Below are positions 1 to 9,300 of a stretch of 62,434 bases of DNA, piece by piece. The notes under the pieces were generated by a model, which worked only from the letters and a program-made list of their open reading frames with translations, did not search any database and was not told the origin of the DNA. Source of the stretch: Bacteriovoracaceae bacterium (GTDB lineage: Bacteria > Bdellovibrionota > Bacteriovoracia > Bacteriovoracales > Bacteriovoracaceae); the NCBI GenBank assembly GCA_016784965.1, contig JADHTQ010000004.1, forward strand, positions 81,990-144,423, read 5' to 3'. A program made the position numbers and the translations under genes. Numbering within the stretch: position 1 is the first letter of the stretch; each line of letters opens with the position of its first letter.

Positions 1-93
1 GCCCTTACATTTTATAATCTCTGCAAAAATGGCGGCATTTGCTGTGCTAAATAACATTGTAAAAACGGCAAAAATTAGTATTAAATTTTTCAT
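1..93 (-). CDS. Small secreted protein, N-terminus only
   Basis: The gene runs off the left edge, so only 31 codons are visible. It starts with ATG at 93-91, preceded by AGGAG seven bases upstream. The first 20 residues (MKNLILIFAVFTMLFSTANA) form a clear signal peptide with an Ala-x-Ala cleavage site, so the product is exported. The mature part begins AIFAEIIKCKG and cannot be assigned to a family. It lies downstream of, and in the same direction as, the TetR-type regulator, with two palindromic operators around its promoter. It is therefore probably the regulator's target. Confidence 0.6.
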   Translation of the reverse strand, partial: MKNLILIFAVFTMLFSTANAAIFAEIIKCKG

Positions 94-138
94 CTTAAAT
101 CTCCTTGGTACTATGTTTATTGATTTGGCCACCCCTAT

Positions 139-218
139 GTAACCAATCGGTTACAATGTGGGTGGGGTATACTACATCACTGCAGCAATTGCAACAAAAT
201 TAGTAACCGATTGGTTAT
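139..218. promoter_or_regulatory. Pair of palindromic operators, probable TetR-family sites
   Basis: Two 16-bp near-perfect palindromes lie at 139-154 (GTAACCAATCGGTTAC) and 203-218 (GTAACCGATTGGTTAT). Their 14-bp cores are reverse complements of each other. They bracket the predicted promoter at 166-194 and lie between the tetR-like gene and the secreted-protein gene. Paired dyads of this size next to a TetR gene are the usual operator form. Which gene they control is inferred from position. Confidence 0.65.
166..194 (-). promoter_or_regulatory. Sigma-70-type promoter between the two operators
   Basis: Read leftward, the -35 is TTGCAA (194-189) and the -10 is TATACC (171-166), with a 17-bp spacer. 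The promoter fires toward the secreted-protein gene at 93. One operator lies just upstream of the -35 and the other about 12 bp downstream of the -10, which suits repression by a bound TetR dimer at each site. Confidence 0.5.
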
Positions 219-256
219 TTAATCTCTTTTTTGCCTAATTTAAAATAGTTAAATGT

Positions 257-910
257 TTATGAGTTGAGTAAAGAGTGTATAAAAAAGTTAATTACCCTTT
301 TATATTCACTACTAGCTGAAGCATCAAATATGTCCTTACCAATAATATGTGTGATCAGTTTTCTCTGTAAAAAGTAAGAAGAAATAATACCAAACAATGC
401 AGAAGATATATGTGTTGTACTGAGCTTTTTTTCTAGCTTGCTACCCCTTGTGGCCAATTGGATCAGTTTATCTGTTTGCTCAAAAATTGACTTACTAATA
501 TCGCTCCAAACTCCAGTAACTGCTCCATCATTTTCAAGCTCCTGCCAATTTAGCAGCCTTACAAAGTCTTGGTCCTGTCCCAGAAGATCAAAAAGCATAT
601 CACTAATTTGAATGAGTAGTTGATCAGTATCCTCTTTTTTATTTTTCTCATCATCGATTATAGCAGTAAGCTTACTTGTAAGTTTTGTATTAATATGCTG
701 CAACTTTTGGCGATATATTGCGCGATAGAGGCCTTCTTTGTTAACAAAGTAGTGGTAAATCATTCTCTTATTGTATCCAGATGCCTGTACAATATGATTT
801 AGAGAAGTTCCATGATAACCATTTTGGGCAAATAGGGTTCCCGCCTCTTTTAGGATTGTTGCCTTCGTTTTAATTGGATTGCGAGCTCTACTAACCATGA
901 TAACTCTCAT
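257..910 (-). CDS. TetR/AcrR family transcriptional regulator
   Basis: The 217-residue protein has a typical TetR N-terminal helix-turn-helix: KATILKEAGTLFAQNGYHGT, then the recognition-helix region SGYNKRMIYHYFVNKEGLY at about residues 44-62. A variable helical C-terminal ligand domain follows. TetR proteins are dimeric repressors released by a small-molecule ligand; the ligand here is unknown. The start is uncertain. ATG at 910 gives MRVIMVSRARNP, while a second ATG at 898 gives MVSRARNP, which fits the family better. Neither has a strong ribosome-binding site. The downstream spacer holds two matching palindromic operators, pointing to control of the next gene. Confidence 0.85.
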   Translation of the reverse strand: MRVIMVSRARNPIKTKATILKEAGTLFAQNGYHGTSLNHIVQASGYNKRMIYHYFVNKEGLYRAIYRQKLQHINTKLTSKLTAIIDDEKNKKEDTDQLLIQISDMLFDLLGQDQDFVRLLNWQELENDGAVTGVWSDISKSIFEQTDKLIQLATRGSKLEKKLSTTHISSALFGIISSYFLQRKLITHIIGKDIFDASASSEYKRVINFFIHSLLNS

Positions 911-1033
911 TAAACTACCAAAGAGTACCTATTGTCTAAAATTTATTAAATAAATCTTGGACGAACTTGGGCCACCACGCATTACTGAACAATCAACAAC
1001 GTCAACTTACTGTGCGGCAAGTCATGATTCTTT

Positions 1034-1062
1034 TTGAGAAGCTTGTGGTTTTGCTCTATAAT
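1034..1062 (+). promoter_or_regulatory. Sigma-70-type promoter, possibly leaderless
   Basis: TTGAGA (1034-1039) and a perfect TATAAT (1057-1062) are separated by 17 bp. A start seven bases past the -10 falls at about 1069, which is the A of an ATG. The binding-protein mRNA may therefore be leaderless, or begin at the second ATG at 1078. Confidence 0.5.
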
Positions 1063-1068
1063 TTAGTC

Positions 1069-2196
1069 ATGATCAAAATGACCTCTCTTCTTTGTTTATT
1101 ACTCTGGTTGTTGTGCTTTGAAGTGTTAGCAAATAAGGCAATTACAAGCACTAAACCAAAAACCAACAATGGTAAAAAATGGCGTCTCGGCTACTTAGAG
1201 GGTGGATCTTACAAAGATTACCCCCCTACCCTACGCAATACAGTTATGTCACTAATGGAGATTGGTTGGATAAATACCACAACCATTCCTAAGTTTAAAA
1301 ATGCTAAAGATAGCAAGGCCCTATGGCTGTGGCTTAGTAGCAATATCCGCAGCAACTTTATTGAGTTTGTGTCAGATGCTCATTGGAACTTTGAATGGGA
1401 ACTTGATAAAGCAAAAATTGATAAACTACTTAAGCCAGTCTACAAGCGACTCAATTTAAAAGATGTTGATCTGATGCTAGCACTTGGTACCAGGGCGGGT
1501 AAATATCTAGCAAACAACAAACACAGCACAAACACAATTGTTATGTCGGCCAGTGACCCCTTACAGGCAAAAGTTATACAACACGCTCATGACTCCGGTC
1601 TTGATCATCTACACGCCTTGGTAGATCCCGATCGATATCGACTACAAATTGAATTTTTCTATAAAGTTGTGCCATTTAAAAGATTGGGGATTTCCTATAT
1701 CAATACTGATGTGGGAAGAAGCTATGCTGGGCTTATTGCTATTTCACAAGTTGCCAAAGAAAAAGGATTTAAGATTGTTCCCTGCTTTATTCACGATTCA
1801 ATCGATGATGATAAATTGGATCAAGAGGTTCTTGCATGTCATAAAAAACTGGCAAAAAAAGTAGATGCGTACTACATAACCCAACTTGCAGGTGCCCATT
1901 CAAAGCGCCTCACTCAACTACTAGGGCCCCTGATGGAGCAAAAGGTTCCCACCTTTTCTCAAGAAGGCGGAGTAAAAGAGGGAATACTACTGGGACTCGC
2001 TCGAGATAATTTCACACACGTAACAAAGTTTTACGCAAACACTATCTCAAAAATCCTAAGAGGCGCCAAGCCTCGTGATCTTTCCCAAATATATCAATAT
2101 AAAAAATCACTAGTGATTAACCTAGCTACAGCTGCCAAGCTTGGAATTACTCCTTCGATGGAACTGCTAAGGCTTGCCCACAAAGTTTATAAATAA
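1069..2196 (+). CDS. ABC-type substrate-binding protein (ABC_sub_bind/TrpX-like)
   Basis: This is a periplasmic binding protein with an N-terminal hydrophobic export signal (MTSLLCLLLWLLCFEVLA). The mature protein has the two-lobed pattern of the ABC_sub_bind family, including DLMLALGTRAGKYLAN, TIVMSASDPLQAKV and RLGISYINTDVGRSYAGLI. The reading frame is open further upstream, to 967, but the -10 box lies inside that extension. I therefore place the start at ATG 1069 or 1078. No permease or ATPase gene is adjacent. Instead a hybrid histidine kinase follows 65 bp downstream, so this protein probably presents a ligand to that kinase rather than to a transporter. The ligand is unknown. Confidence 0.7.
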   Translation: MIKMTSLLCLLLWLLCFEVLANKAITSTKPKTNNGKKWRLGYLEGGSYKDYPPTLRNTVMSLMEIGWINTTTIPKFKNAKDSKALWLWLSSNIRSNFIEFVSDAHWNFEWELDKAKIDKLLKPVYKRLNLKDVDLMLALGTRAGKYLANNKHSTNTIVMSASDPLQAKVIQHAHDSGLDHLHALVDPDRYRLQIEFFYKVVPFKRLGISYINTDVGRSYAGLIAISQVAKEKGFKIVPCFIHDSIDDDKLDQEVLACHKKLAKKVDAYYITQLAGAHSKRLTQLLGPLMEQKVPTFSQEGGVKEGILLGLARDNFTHVTKFYANTISKILRGAKPRDLSQIYQYKKSLVINLATAAKLGITPSMELLRLAHKVYK

Positions 2197-2261
2197 GCTA
2201 CTAGGAATAATAATATAATTGAGATACAATTTATAATAATGTTTTTGATCTTTGGTACAAT

Positions 2262-4205
2262 ATGAAACTACTCACAAAGTTAAACATAATCTCTATTTCA
2301 ATTTTACTCGTAGTGATGTCTACAATGGTGTGGGTGGGTACCATAAAAATTAACGATATCCTCACTGACATGCACACTGAAAATTTAAACTTACTGCTTA
2401 GTGATTTCCACACCTCTATTGATGAGCAATATAATGTTTTAAAAAAGCACGGCTTAACAGACATGACTATTTATGTTGAAAAAGCCAAAAAGGCCATTAT
2501 AGACAAATACAGCACATTTCAGCAAAGAGGCAAAGAACATTTTTTTATAATTGACCATACCAACAAAATACTACTGCATGCTTTCGAAGAACCTCCAGAT
2601 GGCCTCAAAATTGCTCCAACAGCTGACAATAAAGACCAGTTTAAAATAAATACTACCAACTATCTTCTTGCAGGAGTGGAGCATTTTGCAGTTTATCGAA
2701 ATTATAACAATTGGCAATGGATCATAGGTATATCAATTTCAAAAGAAGAGATGTTTAAAAAACGTTCAGAATACCTCTTGGTAGTGGGAATCATTGCCAC
2801 TTTGGTTTTGATTATTGCATTTATTGTCGATGCTCTTTTTGGGCGTACACTTACTTCCAGGATAGATGATACTCTTGCTTCTATCAAAGAAGTTGAAAAT
2901 GGAAACTTCGATCCTCCAGCAAGTAGGCTCGACACTAATAATGACGAGATCACAAAACTGCAAACTGGTATAAGTAAAATGGCCCAAACTATTAAGGAGA
3001 AATATGAAGCGCAAAACCGCAGTGAAAAAAAGTTAACTCAGGCAAAGGAGGATGCTGAGTTTGCTAACAAAGCAAAAAGTATGTTTCTTGCAAATATGGG
3101 CCATGAAATAAGAACTCCCATGAATGCCATTTTGGGCTTCACAAGTCTCTTAGAAGGGGCTTCCGAGCAAGAATATAAAGAGTATATTGAAATTATTAAA
3201 AAAAGTGGAGAACACTTACTCCAACTCATCGATGATATTTTTAATCTAACTAAAATGGAAGCAGGAACCATCATCGTCCAAAATGAAAAATTTTATATAA
3301 AAAGTTTAGTAACCGATGTAATCAGCATTTTCAAAACTAAAACAAATAGCAGCGACGTTGAAATAAAGTACAACATTGATCCAAACGTCGGCGACGTCTA
3401 CCTTGGAGACAATACACGCATTAAGCAAGTTCTAACAAACCTTCTAGATAATGCTGTAAAATTCACCCACAAAGGAAGCATTAAAGTTAACATCGAGAAA
3501 GCTTCAACTTTACAAAATGTGACAAAAATTAGGTTTACTATAAGTGACACGGGAATTGGAATTAAACCCAACTTCTATGATAAAATCTTCCTACCATTTA
3601 CTCAACAAGATGAGTCTTCCACCAGAAGATATGGGGGAACAGGGCTAGGCTTCGCCCTTACTAAAAAACTTGTAACCGTTATGGGTGGGACCATTGACGT
3701 TCAAAGTGAGTATGAACAAGGCACCACTTGTACTGTAGAACTTGAATTTGACAATTGTCTAGCAGCTAGTACTACTGGGGCTTTAGATACTTCAAATAAT
3801 ACTCAACGGGCACAAAGCAGTGATGGCATCGATGATTTAAACAATCATCATCAAAGAATATTAGTGGCAGAAGATGAACCTACTAACCGAGTCTTAATCA
3901 GCAAGTTGCTAGAAAACAGAAAGTACCAATTCGATATTGTAAACGATGGAAGACAGTGTATTGCCAAATTAAATGAACATAAATATGATCTGATTTTAAT
4001 GGATCTCCAAATGCCCGTACTAGACGGCTTGTCGGCCACTAGAGAAATTCGTGAAAATGGTAGCAACATTCCAATTATTGCCCTTACAGCTCATGCTATT
4101 AAAGAATATCAACAAGGTTCTATGGATGCAGGAGTGAATGACTACCTAATAAAACCGATAAATGCTGATGCATTGTACTCTAAAATAAAAAAATTAATAA
4201 ATTAG
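2262..4205 (+). CDS. Hybrid sensor histidine kinase with C-terminal receiver
   Basis: The 647-residue protein has a TM helix at about residues 8-28, a periplasmic sensor of about 140 residues with Cache-like features ([15 protein letters not shown]), a second TM near 170-190, and a HAMP linker. The HisKA H-box is [16 protein letters not shown] (about 280). The HATPase domain has an N box (NLLDNAVKF), G1 (DTGIGI) and G2 (GGTGLGFAL). The receiver starts at about 530, with acidic pair EDE, phospho-acceptor in LILMDLQMP, and Thr and Lys in ALTAH and LIKPI. All catalytic residues are present. There is no output domain, so it must signal to another protein. It follows the binding protein at 1069-2196 and probably forms a sensing pair with it. 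Confidence 0.9.
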   Translation: MKLLTKLNIISISILLVVMSTMVWVGTIKINDILTDMHTENLNLLLSDFHTSIDEQYNVLKKHGLTDMTIYVEKAKKAIIDKYSTFQQRGKEHFFIIDHTNKILLHAFEEPPDGLKIAPTADNKDQFKINTTNYLLAGVEHFAVYRNYNNWQWIIGISISKEEMFKKRSEYLLVVGIIATLVLIIAFIVDALFGRTLTSRIDDTLASIKEVENGNFDPPASRLDTNNDEITKLQTGISKMAQTIKEKYEAQNRSEKKLTQAKEDAEFANKAKSMFLANMGHEIRTPMNAILGFTSLLEGASEQEYKEYIEIIKKSGEHLLQLIDDIFNLTKMEAGTIIVQNEKFYIKSLVTDVISIFKTKTNSSDVEIKYNIDPNVGDVYLGDNTRIKQVLTNLLDNAVKFTHKGSIKVNIEKASTLQNVTKIRFTISDTGIGIKPNFYDKIFLPFTQQDESSTRRYGGTGLGFALTKKLVTVMGGTIDVQSEYEQGTTCTVELEFDNCLAASTTGALDTSNNTQRAQSSDGIDDLNNHHQRILVAEDEPTNRVLISKLLENRKYQFDIVNDGRQCIAKLNEHKYDLILMDLQMPVLDGLSATREIRENGSNIPIIALTAHAIKEYQQGSMDAGVNDYLIKPINADALYSKIKKLIN

Positions 4206-4272
4206 AAGAAAAAACTTGACCGCATAACCGACTGTTTTCGTTGGGTATTTGCTTTTTTAAACGCCTGGGCCC

Positions 4273-4301
4273 TTGCATTAGTTAACGCGTTGCGCTACTA
4301 T
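4273..4301 (+). promoter_or_regulatory. Candidate promoter of the gliding-type operon
   Basis: TTGCAT (4273-4278) and TACTAT (4296-4301) are 17 bp apart in the 275-bp gap before the operon. They would leave an untranslated leader of roughly 170 nt. Apart from this and AT-rich sequence, nothing else is evident in the gap. Confidence 0.35.
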
Positions 4302-4480
4302 CTAGTATAAGAGTGTGTTTTTTATAGGACTAAATAGTTTACTATACAAAGCTACTTTTAAATTGAAACTTTTTAGATTTTATTGTTGAACGTTGTCTCT
4401 TACTGCATGTACGCCGCTACTAAAATCTCAATCAACCGGTGACAGAATTTATATTCTTGGCCCCTAAGAAGGAGTGCCTT

Positions 4481-5482
4481 ATGTCAACTGGTGATCATTT
4501 AATTTCCAAACTACTTATACTAACGTTAACTCTAGTATTTTTCACCGCATGTAATGAACAAGACTTTTTTAAAAAGGATGTTCCAGAACCCGTGGATATC
4601 ATCGAAAGCCCAATTATCGATCCACCACCTCCTGCTGATGAACAAAGAATTGATGTATTTATTCAAAACAAAGCTGAGGTCCCCAAAGTAGACATTTTAT
4701 GGGTTGTCGACAACTCGGGATCGATGCAAGAAGAGCAGGGAGATTTGGCCCGAAATTTTGACATTTTCATTAATGAATTTGTTGAACGAGATGTCGATTT
4801 TAAAATGGCAGTAATTACCACTGATGCAACAAGCGACCATGATGGCCAAATGGTTAGCGATCACGCATCATTATTAACAGCAGCAGCCGCCGCCGCCGAC
4901 GTCAATAAATTTATTGATGACTTTAAAGACATCATCCATGTGGGTATTAATGGAAGTACAACAGAAGTTGGTCTTACAACTACCAAGAGGTTTATGGAGC
5001 GCTACAACGCTTCATTTCTTCGACAAAATGCCTATTTAATGGTTGTCATTATTTCTGATGAGCAAGAGCAATCAGCTCAAACTGTTACTTCCCTTGTAAG
5101 TAACATTGCAAGCTACAAGCCCTCAGATGAGCTTCTTAAAATCTACAGTATCGTTGACACGGACATGGATGTATGTCCAGGGTATTGCGGAACCCGGTAT
5201 ATGAATGCTTCTGCCATAACAGGTGGAACATCATCAGATATCAAAAATGACTTTTATGGCGTGCTAGAGGGAATTGGTCAAAGGATTATTACTCTCTTAA
5301 CTAGCTTTGAGCTTGCCGAAGATCCAATTGCAGACTCGATAAAAATTTATATTAATGGTGCTCCATCTACAGAAGGATGGTCGTATGACCCAACTTCTAA
5401 CAGTGTACATTTTTCCGTTGAAAGCGCTCCCCCCGAAGGTGCAGAAATCAAAGTTGATTACCTTGTCCCGGGAGGGCCATAA
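4481..5482 (+). CDS. VWA-domain lipoprotein
   Basis: The start is ATG 4481, preceded by AAGAAGGAG; an upstream in-frame ATG at 4439 lacks a site. A signal peptide ends in a lipobox (VFFTAC), so the protein is lipid-anchored. A von Willebrand A domain begins around residue 65 with the metal-binding MIDAS motif DNSGS in ILWVVDNSGSMQ. It continues through GSTTEVGLTTTKRFMER and VVIISDEQEQ. VWA domains bind partner proteins through a metal. The C-terminal 80 residues (DSIKIYINGAPSTEGWSYD) look like a small beta domain. It is first in a long operon with ExbB/ExbD and TPR proteins, and may be an outer-membrane adhesin or scaffold of that machine, comparable in type to CglB of Myxococcus. That comparison is inference. 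Confidence 0.75.
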   Translation: MSTGDHLISKLLILTLTLVFFTACNEQDFFKKDVPEPVDIIESPIIDPPPPADEQRIDVFIQNKAEVPKVDILWVVDNSGSMQEEQGDLARNFDIFINEFVERDVDFKMAVITTDATSDHDGQMVSDHASLLTAAAAAADVNKFIDDFKDIIHVGINGSTTEVGLTTTKRFMERYNASFLRQNAYLMVVIISDEQEQSAQTVTSLVSNIASYKPSDELLKIYSIVDTDMDVCPGYCGTRYMNASAITGGTSSDIKNDFYGVLEGIGQRIITLLTSFELAEDPIADSIKIYINGAPSTEGWSYDPTSNSVHFSVESAPPEGAEIKVDYLVPGGP

Positions 5483-5497
5483 AGTAGGAATGAAGTT

Positions 5498-6211
5498 ATG
5501 GATACAAAAAAAATTGCATTTTTTCTTTTTATGACAATATTCGTAATGACTATTTTCGTCCCCTCCCTATTTGGAGAGGATGAAAAAGTCTATGATTTTT
5601 TGTGGCTTGATAAAGACAAGTCCGTCTATGTCTTACAAAACAAAATGTTTAAAAAAGATAAGTCCTTATACTGTGATATTGGCGGTATGATGAACATTAC
5701 CTCCGCTTTTCAAAATACCAAAGGTATTCAAATAAGACCAGGATTTTACTTTACTGAAACCTTGGCAGTGGAGCTATTTTATAACCACTATGGGCATTCT
5801 GATAATGCGTCTTACAAAAACATTGAGTATGTCAATAGCTCTGTGCCTTTTGTAAGGCGCTTTAATAGCTCATTTGGAGCTAGTCTAGTTTGGACTCCTT
5901 TTTATGGGAAAATAAACACCTTTAATAAAATATTTTATTTTGACTGGTCATTTGGACTGGGCATTTCTCAATTAAAAGCAGAAAGCAATATTGACAGTGT
6001 AACTGTAAGTAGTGCCCAAAATACATATAAAAGTGAAAGCTACACCGGAATTTTGGGAAAAACTCTGGTTCGCTTCCACGTAAACCAACATATACATGTA
6101 GGTTTTGGATTTGAAAGTACTTGGTATAGTGCCTATGGCCCAAACAAAGCAGAAGGTAAGCAACTAAATATTAATAATGATGTGTTACTTGTTATTGGAT
6201 TTTCCTTTTAA
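5498..6211 (+). CDS. Outer-membrane beta-barrel protein of the gliding-type cluster
   Basis: The 237-residue protein has a signal peptide (to about residue 26, VPSLFG). An acidic linker (EDEKVYDFLWLDKDKSVYVLQNK) precedes alternating amphipathic strands that end in the aromatic VLLVIGFSF, a classic terminal beta-strand for outer-membrane insertion. A short N-terminal segment before an 8- to 10-strand barrel is seen in OmpA-like barrel proteins of gliding clusters such as GltA/GltB. It follows the VWA lipoprotein by 15 bp with AGGAATG as ribosome site. Assignment to the GltA/B/H group is by context and shape, not by a diagnostic motif. Confidence 0.65.
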   Translation: MDTKKIAFFLFMTIFVMTIFVPSLFGEDEKVYDFLWLDKDKSVYVLQNKMFKKDKSLYCDIGGMMNITSAFQNTKGIQIRPGFYFTETLAVELFYNHYGHSDNASYKNIEYVNSSVPFVRRFNSSFGASLVWTPFYGKINTFNKIFYFDWSFGLGISQLKAESNIDSVTVSSAQNTYKSESYTGILGKTLVRFHVNQHIHVGFGFESTWYSAYGPNKAEGKQLNINNDVLLVIGFSF

Positions 6212-6228
6212 CGTGAGCGTGAACTGTT

Positions 6229-7674
6229 ATGAAAAAATATTTAATTATCCTAGCAATCTGTTTTTTAGGCCTTCATCTAATGATTGTAGATGCTAATGCG
6301 TCTATTAGTCGGGCCCATAAAATATATAATTCTAATAAGTTTTCTACTCCCACTAAGTATCGTTTAATGACTTATGAGTTTTATAAGTCCAAGTATTACT
6401 TTTTGGCATCAATTTTTGCCAAAGAGTTTCTAAGAAGAACAAAGAAGGTTGATGATAAATTTTTAAAAGTATTTGGTAGACTAATTATCAAAAGCGGCTC
6501 TGAGATTTTTATTGACTTGGAGTACGATGTTTTAAATAAATTTAAACGTTTTAAACAAATTTCTTTCATTTTGGGGATAAAATACTTTCGAGATCAAGAA
6601 TATAAAGGAGCATACCGCGCACTACAATATATTCCTAAAAAGAGTCCCTTTTACCCCGAAGCAAACTTAACTCAAGGGACTATTTTAGACTTATTGGGGT
6701 ACCACAAACGTTCAATATACAAGTACACTGCCTGCCAAAAAGCAGCAAAAAAACTACAAGACAACGCTTCTCACCCCAAACAACAACGATATTACATGAT
6801 TATCAATGAAACTTGTACCATCCATGTTGCACGCTCTTTTTATAAAAAGAAAAATTATGAAAAAGCGCTGGAGATGTATGACCAAATAACCAAAGAGTCA
6901 TATCTGTGGCCCACAATTTTATTAGAAAAAGCTTGGTCCAACTATTATCTAGAAAACTATAATCGCTCTTTGGGGCTACTTGTCACTTATAAGTCCCCCC
7001 TACTAAAAAGCTATTTTTTCCCTGAAGGTGAGGTTCTAACTGCCCTTTCTTACTTAAAGCTTTGCCTTTGGGATGATGCATATTATGTCATTAAGCAATA
7101 TTACAAGGTCTACTCAGCAAGAAGTATTCACTTGAAAAAAATACTACAAAAACATGAAACATCAAAAAGCTTTTATTACAAACTAGTCTTTGCGCCACTT
7201 GAGTATAATGAAAAGCAAAACCCCTTTGTGAGAAACCTGGTTACCCAAATTCGGAAAAAAATTAAGTTTGGCCTTGATTATACTTACTTAAAAAGAGCAA
7301 AAAATGAACTAAAACATCTTAAAAGATTTAAAAAGACTAAGCTAATAAAGTTTGCGACACAACTACTTACAGGTCTTGTTAAATTTCAAAGTGAAAGTAT
7401 TAATCATTTCGCCCAAAAAAGTATGTTTAATTTTATTAATGATATCCATACCTACTCATATGAGATGTTTAGTATCTATTTAGATATTATAGCCAGAAAA
7501 AGAACTCTACTATACGAAAACAAAAACCTTGTTTCCGATAGAAGTAGAGGCAGCTTGGAAGAAGTCAACATCAGGACTTCACATGACTTCTGGAATTTTG
7601 AAGGAGCATTTTGGGCCGATGAATTGGGTGAATATTCGTTTGGTTTAAAATCCAATTGTGAGACAGCTAAATAA
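6229..7674 (+). CDS. Secreted TPR-like helical protein
   Basis: The 481-residue protein has a signal peptide (MKKYLIILAICFLGLHLMIV). The mature part is rich in Lys, Tyr and Phe, with paired-helix repeats of TPR type, for example YFRDQEYKGAYRALQYIPKK, FYKKKNYEKALEMYDQITKE and YYLENYNRSLGLLVTYK. TPR proteins act as scaffolds, so it probably lies in the periplasm linking the inner-membrane motor to the outer membrane. It starts 17 bp after the barrel gene and overlaps the next frame slightly. The exact counterpart among Glt proteins (GltC or GltE type) cannot be told from sequence reading alone. Confidence 0.65.
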   Translation: MKKYLIILAICFLGLHLMIVDANASISRAHKIYNSNKFSTPTKYRLMTYEFYKSKYYFLASIFAKEFLRRTKKVDDKFLKVFGRLIIKSGSEIFIDLEYDVLNKFKRFKQISFILGIKYFRDQEYKGAYRALQYIPKKSPFYPEANLTQGTILDLLGYHKRSIYKYTACQKAAKKLQDNASHPKQQRYYMIINETCTIHVARSFYKKKNYEKALEMYDQITKESYLWPTILLEKAWSNYYLENYNRSLGLLVTYKSPLLKSYFFPEGEVLTALSYLKLCLWDDAYYVIKQYYKVYSARSIHLKKILQKHETSKSFYYKLVFAPLEYNEKQNPFVRNLVTQIRKKIKFGLDYTYLKRAKNELKHLKRFKKTKLIKFATQLLTGLVKFQSESINHFAQKSMFNFINDIHTYSYEMFSIYLDIIARKRTLLYENKNLVSDRSRGSLEEVNIRTSHDFWNFEGAFWADELGEYSFGLKSNCETAK

Positions 7675-7684
7675 GGATAAGCAG

Positions 7685-7939
7685 ATGAAGACTATGATTT
7701 ATATTTGCATTGCCGCTACAATTTGTTTGAGCTCAAGTGCGTTCTGTGAGGAAAAAATTATTTATAAATACAAGAAGTATGAACGCTTTGACTTGGGAAA
7801 TCTACAAATCAAAGGGAAAATCATAGCCCCAGGAGATCTATCTATCAAAGATAGAAAACATATGAAGCTTAGAAGAAAGTTATATGAAAAAGATAATTTT
7901 AACAAAGAATGTATCACTGATGTGAGAAATGTAAGATAA
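7685..7939 (+). CDS. Small conserved exported protein of the gliding-type cluster
   Basis: The 84-residue protein starts at ATG 7685, behind AAGGATA. A signal peptide ends SSSAFC. The mature part contains YERFDLGNLQIKGKIIAPGD, a segment that recalls short conserved proteins next to TolQ/TolR genes in gliding clusters, then a basic region and a C-terminal VRNVR. I know no biochemical function. The position, directly before the ExbB/TolQ gene and after the TPR gene, suggests it is a structural part of the same envelope complex. An upstream extension in the same frame (from 7658) overlaps the preceding gene and lacks a ribosome site. Confidence 0.6.
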   Translation: MKTMIYICIAATICLSSSAFCEEKIIYKYKKYERFDLGNLQIKGKIIAPGDLSIKDRKHMKLRRKLYEKDNFNKECITDVRNVR

Positions 7940-8038
7940 CAAATTTTAGAAATTTGGTTTTTGTGTTGTCCGTTAGCTCAGGTAGTATGTAAGTCAAATC
8001 AAAATCAAATCCACAAGTTTATATATTGGAGTCCATCC

Positions 8039-8761
8039 ATGGAAAACGTAATAACTGAAGTCGCAGTGGAAACTTCCTTTATCAAGCAATTTGCAATATT
8101 TATGAATGATGGAGGTATATTCATGTGGATTATCTTTGGTTTTTGGGCCATTGGTGTTGCAATATCATTAGAGAGAGTGCGATATCTTTTTAAAAGTGAT
8201 ATCGACGCTTCAAGCTTAATGAATAGTATCAAAAAGCATGTGCTGTTAAATGAAGTACAAAAGGCCATCACCTTATGTTCTAATAGCGCCTCAATTTTAC
8301 CGTATATCCTACGCAGTGGACTAAAGCGCGCGAACCAAACAAAAGAGCAAATTCACGACGCCATTGAGTCAACAGTACTAGAGGTAGTTCCCAAAGTTGA
8401 AAAGAGACTTTCTCACTTAGGGCTCATTGCGAACATTTCCACTTTGCTTGGGCTTCTTGGCACCATCTATGGACTAATTCAGTCTTTTGGTGCAGTAGCG
8501 GCAGCTGATCCTGCACAAAAAGCAAAGCTTCTAGCAATGGGAATATCAAAAGCCATGAACACAACTGCTTTTGGGCTAATATCAGCAATTAGCATAATGG
8601 TCATACATGCTCTTTTAGTAAGTAAGTCAGATAAGATAATTAGTGATGTGGATGAATATGCTACAAAACTAATAGATCTTTTAGGTACTAAGAAAAATCA
8701 TGCCGGTCTTGTAAAAGTCCCTGTTACCCCTAACAGACCAAAAGATGAAGACGTCGCCTAA
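8039..8761 (+). CDS. MotA/TolQ/ExbB proton-channel protein (AglR-like)
   Basis: I place the start at ATG 8039 (MENVITEV), behind TTGGAG; the frame is open upstream but encodes no sensible segment. Three TM helices are visible: IFMWIIFGFWAIGVAI near residue 28, LGLIANISTLLGLLGTIYGLI near 128 and MNTTAFGLISAISIMVIHALL near 175. The last two, with the GLLGTIYG turn and the conserved Thr-Thr-Ala-Phe-Gly, are the ExbB/TolQ signature. The protein forms an inner-membrane proton channel with ExbD-type partners, and two such genes follow directly. In gliding systems this trio (AglR/Q/S) is the motor. Confidence 0.88.
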   Translation: MENVITEVAVETSFIKQFAIFMNDGGIFMWIIFGFWAIGVAISLERVRYLFKSDIDASSLMNSIKKHVLLNEVQKAITLCSNSASILPYILRSGLKRANQTKEQIHDAIESTVLEVVPKVEKRLSHLGLIANISTLLGLLGTIYGLIQSFGAVAAADPAQKAKLLAMGISKAMNTTAFGLISAISIMVIHALLVSKSDKIISDVDEYATKLIDLLGTKKNHAGLVKVPVTPNRPKDEDVA

Positions 8762-8773
8762 AAGGAGAAAAAG

Positions 8774-9292
8774 ATGGGTTACTTTAAACGTGAGCAGAAA
8801 AAAAGAGTTGTAAAACCAAATTTAATTCCCATATTAGATGCGGTTTTCATTTTCATTTTTTTTCTACTAATGTCTGCTCAATTTGTAGACATCTATGAAA
8901 TTGGCTCCGATGCACCAGCAATTAGCACAATCGAGCACGACAGCGACAAAAACCCACTTAACCTGGTATTAGAAATATCCAGAACTAACATTACAGTCAA
9001 AAAAGGTTTGGATGGACGAACCGTAAAAAGACTAAGTGTTCTTACCAATGGTGAATTTGATTTAGAGTCACTAAATAGCTTATTGATAAATATTAAAAAA
9101 GATAATATGAAGGAAGAATCTATAATCTTTAGGCCTTCTTCGACTGTCCCATATGCCAAGCTTGTTAAGATCATGGACTCTGTACGAGAAGTTAAAGGCG
9201 AAGACAATGAAACGTCATTTAAAAACAATAAAGGCGAGTTAGTAGTAATTAGTACACTTTTTAACCGAGTAATTTTTGAAACAATAATCTGA
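8774..9292 (+). CDS. ExbD/TolR family protein, first copy (AglQ/S-like)
   Basis: The 172-residue protein has one N-terminal TM helix carrying the essential aspartate: NLIPILDAVFIFIFFLLMSA, with Asp at about residue 25. A periplasmic domain follows, ending FKNNKGELVVISTLFNR. In TolR/ExbD this Asp takes part in proton flow through the TolQ/ExbB channel. A strong ribosome site (AAAGGAG) lies just upstream, 12 bp after the ExbB stop. The short basic N-terminus (YFKREQKKRVVKP) fits a cytoplasmic tail. It pairs with the second ExbD-type gene that follows. Confidence 0.87.
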   Translation: MGYFKREQKKRVVKPNLIPILDAVFIFIFFLLMSAQFVDIYEIGSDAPAISTIEHDSDKNPLNLVLEISRTNITVKKGLDGRTVKRLSVLTNGEFDLESLNSLLINIKKDNMKEESIIFRPSSTVPYAKLVKIMDSVREVKGEDNETSFKNNKGELVVISTLFNRVIFETII

Positions 9293-9300
9293 GGTTTATT

